From NCBI GenBank assembly GCA_013214425.1, contig JABSPN010000049.1, positions 1 to 11,718 of the forward strand: a stretch of DNA of 11,718 bases. The letters run 5' to 3'. The position numbers were made by a program, and so were the translations under genes. Shown here piece by piece: positions 6,722 through 11,718 of the stretch. Below the pieces are notes generated by a model. That model saw only the letters and a list, made by a program, of their open reading frames with translations, did no database searches and was not told the DNA's origin. Position 1 is the stretch's first letter, and each line of letters starts with the position of its first letter. This DNA is from Flavobacteriaceae bacterium (lineage in GTDB: Bacteria > Bacteroidota > Bacteroidia > Flavobacteriales > Flavobacteriaceae).

Positions 6722-8356
6722 TTATTTTTTCTTCGATTGAGTTTTGGTTTGAAGAGGTGTTAATCTTCCTGGTCCAATTGGGAATCTAATTCCTTCGTGT
6801 TTTGAGCCTAAAGAACCGTCATTATCATAACTGTCGGCTCTTGTTGCTACGATTTGCCATGAGAAATCAATATTAGAGGTGCCTCCTTTTAATTCTTTTA
6901 CAGTGAATCCGCTTTTGGACTTGTCTGTAACGAAAACTCCTTTACAATCACCTTCTAACTGGATAAATACTTTTAAAGGGTGCTCTTTGTCTACTTGAAT
7001 GTTTCTAGCAAGAATAGGATCAATTTCTATTCTGGCTGTCCCATTGTTTAAAGTCCCAATTCCATAGTCTTGGAATAAAATTTCTGGAGCTTCTGGACAA
7101 AACATTACTCTGTCTTTTCCTTCGACATCCTCTACAACTGTTGATACAGTTCCAGCTCCTAATATTTTATAGGTTGTTCCGCCTGTTCTCAATCCAACGT
7201 AAGCATAATCTTGAGTTCCTCCATTGTTATCTTGGTTTCCGTCAAAATATCCTCCAAAAGTTATTGTTCCTGCCGGTCCACCGCTATCTCTAGCTGCTAC
7301 CATAGCTACAGGTGTGTTGCTTAATGTCAAGTCACCTCCAACAAAATATCCACCATATCTATCACCAGTGTTATTTGTTGCCATAGCAAAAATCCCCGAT
7401 TCAGATCCATTACCTACTAGACCAGATGAAAGTCCTGCAAGAGAAGTGATAGTAGTGGTTCCGTTAGCGATACCACCAACTCCATGACCATTAGCGGCAT
7501 CTAAACTTACACCAACCATACCATAACTTCCAGATGTTGCTGTACGATTTTCACCATAAACACCCCATCCAGATCCATAGGTATAACCGTTAATTGCGAA
7601 ACTTCCTGCACCTGCGTGAGCTGTGAATAAATCTACCGGTCCGTAAGGAGACCCTTGTGCAACATATATGATGTCGTTTCCACCGTCAACATAAAATATG
7701 TTGTTATCATTATTTGATTCTATTCTGAAGTTGATATCATCGCTATCTTCATTAAAGATAATTACATCCCCTTCTGTTGCTCCTTCATCTATTGTAATAA
7801 ATTCCTGGCCACCAGCTCCTAAGCTGAATTCATCTCCTCCATCAGTCCAAATACCAGTATTAGTGTCACTTGCAAATGAATAGAATGGTCTAAATTCATT
7901 TCCACCAGTAGCAGAGGCTAACATTTGATCATTATTGTTAAGTCTTAATATTTGAGCGTTGTTAACTCTGAAAGATACATCAATAGCATCAGTAGTACCA
8001 ATAAAATCAGCAGCAGGGTTAGTTCCAGCATTTCCAGCTAATTCCCAAGCTGCGGGAGCAGTTGAAATTAATGGAATCCAAAAAGTACCTCCCCAATAAT
8101 AAAATCCAGGGGTCACATCGGCGACTGTTGCAGTATTATAAACTAAAAGTGCAGTAGCTTCTGCTCCATTAATAGTTGCTGTATCTACAGTAGATGTTAA
8201 GGCTACACGAGGCATTAAAAATCCTTGATTCGTACTCGTTACATCCAAAATTGAACTCTGATCAGGAGTAGTCGTTCCAATTCCTATTTGTGCATTTGTT
8301 TGCGCAGTAAATGCGACTAAAATTAAAAATCCAAAGAGAGTAGTTTTCAATCGCAT
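6722..8356 (-). CDS. Secreted VGIGT-family fibre-like surface protein
   Basis: A 544-residue protein with a signal peptide (1-22, cut before Q23). The head is close to that of the 697-residue neighbour: QIGIGTTTPD (23-32), QGFLMPRVALTSTVDTATI (44-62), PGFYYWGGTFWIPL (83-96), WELAGNAGTNPAADFIGTTD (104-123). The tail-fibre-like module YSFASDTNTGIW with DEFSLGAGGQEFITIDE is at 159-191. The body holds AINGYTYGSGWGVYGEN (254-270), which resembles a stretch of the S74 protein, followed by glycine-rich bead turns (GMVGV, GVGGI, GLVGN, GGYFVGG, GGYFDGN). The C-terminus carries the shared tail module (438-505: NGTARIEID, EGDCKGVFV, GFTVKEL, TSNIDFSWQIVATR) and a basic end (KTQSKKK). First intact gene of the cluster in transcription order, with its own terminator. 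Function is unknown; extracellular adhesin or fibre is an inference from architecture. Confidence 0.88.
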   Translation of the reverse strand: MRLKTTLFGFLILVAFTAQTNAQIGIGTTTPDQSSILDVTSTNQGFLMPRVALTSTVDTATINGAEATALLVYNTATVADVTPGFYYWGGTFWIPLISTAPAAWELAGNAGTNPAADFIGTTDAIDVSFRVNNAQILRLNNNDQMLASATGGNEFRPFYSFASDTNTGIWTDGGDEFSLGAGGQEFITIDEGATEGDVIIFNEDSDDINFRIESNNDNNIFYVDGGNDIIYVAQGSPYGPVDLFTAHAGAGSFAINGYTYGSGWGVYGENRTATSGSYGMVGVSLDAANGHGVGGIANGTTTITSLAGLSSGLVGNGSESGIFAMATNNTGDRYGGYFVGGDLTLSNTPVAMVAARDSGGPAGTITFGGYFDGNQDNNGGTQDYAYVGLRTGGTTYKILGAGTVSTVVEDVEGKDRVMFCPEAPEILFQDYGIGTLNNGTARIEIDPILARNIQVDKEHPLKVFIQLEGDCKGVFVTDKSKSGFTVKELKGGTSNIDFSWQIVATRADSYDNDGSLGSKHEGIRFPIGPGRLTPLQTKTQSKKK

Positions 8357-8420
8357 ATTATTTTTTTTTGATTTATATACTGCTAATTTAGCAATAAAAA
8401 CACCCTTATATTAAATATAT

Positions 8421-8441
8421 CCCAATATTAATTGGGTTTTT
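8421..8441 (+). other. Small hairpin with trailing T run upstream of the 544-residue fibre gene
   Basis: CCCAAT (8421-8426) and ATTGGG (8431-8436) pair around ATTA and are followed on the plus strand by five T. It looks like a weak plus-strand terminator, yet no plus-strand gene precedes it. It may instead act in the leader or promoter of the minus-strand gene starting at 8356, about 65-80 bases away. Confidence 0.3.
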
Positions 8442-8494
8442 CGATAAAATACATAATTTTATAGTTAAACGTTTTGACTTCGTATTTTAACTTG

Positions 8495-8509
8495 TAAATG
8501 TTACATTTA
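8495..8509. promoter_or_regulatory. Palindrome TAAATGT-T-ACATTTA, possible operator
   Basis: A perfect 7-1-7 inverted repeat about 140 bases upstream of the 544-residue fibre gene. A related half, AATGTTACA, occurs upstream of the 697-residue gene (6591-6583, minus strand). In such AT-rich DNA this could be chance; no regulator is encoded nearby. The rest of 8357-8554 shows no gene. Confidence 0.22.
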
Positions 8510-8554
8510 ATCTATTCTTTTATTGTGTGTTAACTATCATTCATTAGTGTCTTT

Positions 8555-8743
8555 TTCTGCTCTGATTTTGAGCATCAGGCCTAGTAATTCTTAACACTTA
8601 AGTGCTATTGTTTCTAATAGATATATCCTTGGCATCAGTTGTCCCCAAGAAGTTCAAAGCAGGATTGGTGCCTGTATTACCATTGTCGTTCCAGAAGTTC
8701 AAGGTGATAAATTAACTCAAATGGTTCCGTTCCAGTAATAGAA
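8555..8743 (-). pseudogene. Short remnant of the VGIGT surface-protein head
   Basis: Minus-strand reading gives FYYWNGT followed by a TGA, then, after a frame change, NGNTGTNPALNFLGTTDAKD, ISIRNNST, a TAA, and VLRITRPDAQNQS. These match, in order, GFYYWDGAQW, GNTGTNPNTNFLGTIDGQD, RTNNVETLRVTQPDGSND of the intact 697-residue protein (about residues 87-149). The signal peptide, VGIGT motif, body and tail are absent. It is a dead fragment marking the right border of the family cluster, just before the unrelated PLP-enzyme gene. Confidence 0.8.
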
Positions 8744-8893
8744 AAAAAAGCAAAACTAATTTTACAAGTCTTTGGTTTTGAGTAGTTTTGTAGACTAGGC
8801 TAAAGTTTTGAGGTAAAACTATGGGAACAGTGTAATGATAGAGATAAATCCTCAGTAAAGACATATATATATAATATCAATTCACTAAAAAAA

Positions 8894-9829
8894 TTGTTAA
8901 AAAATAATAATATCGGATTAATTGAAATAAAAAATACCGAAAATATTAAAATAGAATCTGATTTTTTGAATAAAAACCAAGTATTTCTTACTGTTAAAAG
9001 AGAAGATCTGATTCATAAATATATCTCCGGAAATAAATTTAGAAAACTGAAATACAATATTATAGAGGCAAAAAAGCAGCATAAGCAGACGCTATTGAGT
9101 TTTGGTGGAGCCTATTCTAATCATATTGAAGCTTTGTCATTTGCAGGACATGAATTGGGTATGAATACTATCGGTTTGATAAGAGGAGATGAGCTGTCAG
9201 GTCAACCATTAAATCCAACTTTAACTAGGGCTTTTCGTAACGGTATGAAGTTAGTTTTTATAACCCGTAAGCAATATAGTAGAAAAGAGGAAAAAGTTTT
9301 TTTAATGGAATTAAAAAATGATTTTGGTGATTTTTATTTAATTCCTGAGGGTGGTACTAATCATTTGGCAGTTCTGGGTTGTGAAGAAATTATTGGCCAT
9401 CAGGAGCACGAATTTGATGTAATTGCTTCTTCTGTTGGAACTGGAGGGACTATTTCAGGAATAATCAACGCTTCGTCATGCAGTCAGAAGGTAATAGGGT
9501 TTTCCGCATTAAAAGGTGATTTTTTAAAAGACTATATTGTAGATAAGGTGAATAAAGATAATTGGGAACTCAATGAAGAGTATCATTTCGGAGGTTATGC
9601 TAAAGTGACCAATGAATTGATTGATTTTATTAATAACTTTAAAATGGAAACAGGGATTCCTTTAGATCCTATCTATACAGGTAAAATGATGTTTGGAATT
9701 TATGATTTGATAAAAAAAGGAAAATTTCAAAAAAATACGAGTATTTTAGCAATTCATACTGGAGGTTTGCAAGGGATAGATGGTATGAATCAAGTATTGC
9801 AAAAAAAAGGAATGAAGTTAATAGTTTAA
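8894..9829 (+). CDS. PLP-dependent D-cysteine desulfhydrase / ACC deaminase family enzyme
   Basis: A cytoplasmic fold-type II PLP enzyme of 311 residues. KREDLIHKYISGNKFRKLKY (35-54) contains Lys48, the PLP Schiff-base lysine. GGAYSNHIEA (71-80) holds Ser75, the counterpart of the ACC deaminase serine that contacts substrate. VGTGGTISG (181-189) is the phosphate-binding loop. At the positions of Glu295 and Leu322 in Pseudomonas ACC deaminase this protein has Thr262 (IYTGK) and Thr289 (HTGG), which points to D-cysteine desulfhydrase-like activity (pyruvate, H2S and ammonia) rather than ring opening of ACC. No ATG is in frame between the stop at 8801 and the PLP lysine. The TTG at 8894 gives a normal family N-terminus, so it is the likely start; an A-rich leader precedes it. 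A TAGTTTTG box (8783-8790) is a weak promoter candidate. It is the first gene of an operon with the glucosaminidase and hemL. Substrate is not certain. Confidence 0.88.
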   Translation: MLKNNNIGLIEIKNTENIKIESDFLNKNQVFLTVKREDLIHKYISGNKFRKLKYNIIEAKKQHKQTLLSFGGAYSNHIEALSFAGHELGMNTIGLIRGDELSGQPLNPTLTRAFRNGMKLVFITRKQYSRKEEKVFLMELKNDFGDFYLIPEGGTNHLAVLGCEEIIGHQEHEFDVIASSVGTGGTISGIINASSCSQKVIGFSALKGDFLKDYIVDKVNKDNWELNEEYHFGGYAKVTNELIDFINNFKMETGIPLDPIYTGKMMFGIYDLIKKGKFQKNTSILAIHTGGLQGIDGMNQVLQKKGMKLIV

Positions 9830-9833
9830 AATT

Positions 9834-10688
9834 ATGAATAGAGTAGTTGTTGTAATATTGTTAGGAATGTTGGTAAGCTGTGGAAGTACAAGAGTAATAA
9901 CCACAAAAGATGATAGGTATCAAAAACCAGATAACTCAAATCAAACTACTGAGACGGGTACTATTAATAAAATGAATCAAAGTAGTCAAAATACGAACAC
10001 TAATACTTCCGATTCTCATTCATCAAATACTAGTAATTCTAATTCAGGAAAAAGTAAAGTAGAGCGATATATCGATAGATATAGCGCAATTGCTATACAT
10101 GAAATGAAAGAATACGGTGTTCCTGCGAGTATAACCTTAGCTCAAGGGATTTTAGAATCTGGAGCAGGTGAAGGTGATTTGACCAAACGCGCTAATAATC
10201 ACTTTGGGATTAAATGTCATGGATGGACAGGTGAGAAGGTGTATCATGATGATGATGAAAAAGGTGAGTGTTTTAGGAAGTATCCAGATCCTGCAGAATC
10301 ATTTAAAGATCATTCACTTTTTCTTGTGAACAGAAAACGATACGCAGGTTTGTTCAAGTTGAGAAAAACAGATTATAAAGGCTGGGCAAAAGGTTTAAAA
10401 ATTGCGGGCTATGCAACAGATCCAAAATACCCAAACAAATTAATTACTCTAATTGAAAGGTATCGATTAGATAAATATGATACAGGGAATTCTGGAGGTA
10501 GTAATGAACAACCTCAGGAAAATACAGCAGGAAAGTCAACCGATGTTTACAATCAATATTTGGTAAAAAAAGGGGATACGTTATATTCAATTTCTAAAAA
10601 AGTAGGCTTAACTGTTGAAGAGTTGATGTCATTAAATCAATTAGAGTCGGCTAACATTAGCGTTGATCAAGTACTAAAAATTAAATAA
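9834..10688 (+). CDS. Glucosaminidase-LysM lipoprotein (peptidoglycan hydrolase)
   Basis: A 284-residue predicted lipoprotein. The N-terminus MNRVVVVILLGMLVSC ends in a lipobox with Cys16. A Ser/Asn/Thr-rich linker (about 34-74) leads to a glucosaminidase (mannosyl-glycoprotein endo-beta-N-acetylglucosaminidase-type) domain at about 76-215. ITLAQGILESGAGEG (100-114) carries Glu108, the probable catalytic acid, and NNHFGIKCHGWTG (121-133) and AGYATDPKYPNKLI (191-204) are typical conserved blocks. A single LysM domain (241-284, YLVKKGDTLYSISKKVGLT) would anchor it to peptidoglycan. It would cleave glycan strands during wall growth or turnover, probably in the periplasm. The residues after Cys16 (GSTR) do not look like the acidic flavobacterial surface-export signal. 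It starts four bases after the preceding stop and nine bases before hemL, implying one transcript. Confidence 0.93.
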   Translation: MNRVVVVILLGMLVSCGSTRVITTKDDRYQKPDNSNQTTETGTINKMNQSSQNTNTNTSDSHSSNTSNSNSGKSKVERYIDRYSAIAIHEMKEYGVPASITLAQGILESGAGEGDLTKRANNHFGIKCHGWTGEKVYHDDDEKGECFRKYPDPAESFKDHSLFLVNRKRYAGLFKLRKTDYKGWAKGLKIAGYATDPKYPNKLITLIERYRLDKYDTGNSGGSNEQPQENTAGKSTDVYNQYLVKKGDTLYSISKKVGLTVEELMSLNQLESANISVDQVLKIK

Positions 10689-10697
10689 TCCATTTAT

Positions 10698-11718
10698 ATG
10701 TTATACCAGAGAAGTAGTGCTTTATTTGCTGAAGCGAAGAAAGTGATTCCAGGTGGTGTGAATTCTCCAGTAAGAGCTTTTAAAGCGGTTGGAGGTGATC
10801 CGATTTTTGTAAAAAAAGCTAAAGGAGCTTATTTATTCGATGAAGACGATAATCATTATGTAGATTATATTAACTCCTGGGGTCCCATGATTTTGGGACA
10901 TGCTCATGAAAAAGTTATAGAGGCCATTATTAATAAAACCAAATTAGGAACTTCTTTTGGTACTCCTACCGAAATTGAAACAGAAATAGCAAAATTAGCT
11001 ATTGAAATGGTGCCTAATATTGATAAAATTAGATTTGTTAATTCGGGAACTGAGGCCTGTATGAGTGCTGTGAGATTAGCGAGAGGTTTTACTAATAGAG
11101 AGAAGATTATTAAGTTTTCAGGGTGTTATCACGGACATTCAGATGCATTTTTGATTCAGGCAGGTAGTGGAGCCGTTACTTTTGGGACACCTAATAGCCC
11201 GGGAGTCACTAAAGGGACAGCAAAAGATACCTTATTGTCTCGGTACAACAATATTGATGAGGTTAGCACTATTATAGAGGCGAATAAAGATAAAATAGCC
11301 TGCATTATTATTGAACCAGTTGCAGGAAATATGGGTTGTATTCCCCCTAAAGAAGACTTTTTAAAAGCACTGAGAGAATTATGTGATCAAAATGGAATTT
11401 TATTAGTGTTTGATGAGGTGATGACTGGTTTTAGGTTAGCCAGAGGTGGAGCTCAGGAATTGTTTGGTATAATGGCTGATATTGTTTGCTTCGGAAAAGT
11501 AGTGGGGGGAGGCTTACCAGTAGGAGCTTTTGCAGCTCGAGATGAAATCATGAATTATTTAGCACCTTTAGGACCAGTTTATCAAGCTGGAACTCTTTCT
11601 GGAAATCCTCTAGCAATGGCTGCTGGTTATGCGATTTTATCTGAATTAAATAATAATCCTGAAATTTTTAATACGCTTAAAGAGAAAACAGACTACCTGG
11701 GTAAAGGTATGGATGCTG
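10698..11718 (+). CDS. hemL: Glutamate-1-semialdehyde 2,1-aminomutase, C-terminus cut by window edge
   Basis: PLP enzyme that converts glutamate-1-semialdehyde to 5-aminolevulinate, the second step of the C5 tetrapyrrole route. The 340 residues present, of about 430 expected, include IPGGVNSPVRAF (17-28), NSGTEA (115-120, cofactor phosphate binding), YHGHSD (144-149), the gating-loop region GSGAVTFGTPNSPGVTKG (156-173), FDEVMTGFR (238-246, Asp239 for the pyridine nitrogen) and FGKVVGGGLPVGAF (265-278), with Lys267 as the Schiff-base lysine. All expected active-site motifs in this part are intact. The ATG at 10698 gives the usual N-terminus. It is third in the operon after the PLP enzyme and the glucosaminidase. 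Confidence 0.97.
   Translation, partial: MLYQRSSALFAEAKKVIPGGVNSPVRAFKAVGGDPIFVKKAKGAYLFDEDDNHYVDYINSWGPMILGHAHEKVIEAIINKTKLGTSFGTPTEIETEIAKLAIEMVPNIDKIRFVNSGTEACMSAVRLARGFTNREKIIKFSGCYHGHSDAFLIQAGSGAVTFGTPNSPGVTKGTAKDTLLSRYNNIDEVSTIIEANKDKIACIIIEPVAGNMGCIPPKEDFLKALRELCDQNGILLVFDEVMTGFRLARGGAQELFGIMADIVCFGKVVGGGLPVGAFAARDEIMNYLAPLGPVYQAGTLSGNPLAMAAGYAILSELNNNPEIFNTLKEKTDYLGKGMDA

Noticed and set aside
7224..7883. Plus-strand open frames opposite the 544-residue fibre gene
   Set aside because: Antisense shadows with low-complexity, proline-rich translations.
4419..8356. Type IX secretion C-terminal sorting domains on the large fibre proteins
   Set aside because: The C-termini are charged or basic tails and lack the usual conserved beta-strand pattern I would expect, so I do not call a sorting domain.
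1833..8743. Prophage or phage tail cluster
   Set aside because: The only phage-like features are fibre motifs in proteins with Sec signal peptides; no baseplate, tail tube, terminase, integrase or lysis genes are present.
9834..9900. Surface-export signal after the lipidated cysteine of the glucosaminidase
   Set aside because: Residues after Cys16 are GSTRV, without the acidic or lysine-aspartate pattern of known flavobacterial export signals.
1..11718. CRISPR array, tRNA/rRNA gene, insertion sequence
   Set aside because: No regularly spaced repeats, cloverleaf-like sequence or transposase frame was seen on either strand.

Overview
The base composition (AT-rich), the A-rich leaders without clear Shine-Dalgarno sites, TAnnTTTG-like promoter boxes, DUF5522, the long form of urocanate hydratase and a run of secreted proteins whose mature part begins QVGIGTTTP all point to a member of the Bacteroidota, most likely a flavobacterium (Flavobacteriaceae). 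I cannot name the genus or species from the sequence.

Left flank (1-1841): the N-terminal half of hutU (histidine degradation) runs off the left edge on the minus strand. Upstream of it is a spacer holding a structured, probably repetitive intergenic element, then a 57-residue cysteine-rich DUF5522 gene. A small plus-strand gene encoding a hydrophobic HExxH protein is divergent from DUF5522.

Centre (1833-8743): a head-to-tail, all-minus-strand cluster of five related units. Three are intact secreted, phage-tail-fibre-like proteins of 544, 697 and 446 residues, and two are decayed relatives, one at each end. All intact members share a signal peptide and a head of about 140 residues. Behind the head come different glycine-rich bodies and one of two C-terminal ends: a Peptidase_S74 intramolecular chaperone (446-residue protein) or a shared beta-rich tail module (544- and 697-residue proteins and the left pseudogene). 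Each intact gene is followed by its own rho-independent terminator, so the genes look singly transcribed. The layout suggests a surface-protein family that has diversified by duplication and module exchange, with dead copies at its borders. This is the most interesting part of the window. What the proteins bind cannot be read from the sequence.

Right flank (8894-11718): a tight plus-strand housekeeping operon. It holds a PLP-dependent D-cysteine desulfhydrase/ACC deaminase-family enzyme (apparent TTG start), a glucosaminidase-LysM lipoprotein and hemL (tetrapyrrole synthesis, cut by the window edge). Gaps between the genes are 4 and 9 bases.

No tRNA, rRNA, CRISPR array, transposase, integrase or phage structural operon was seen.
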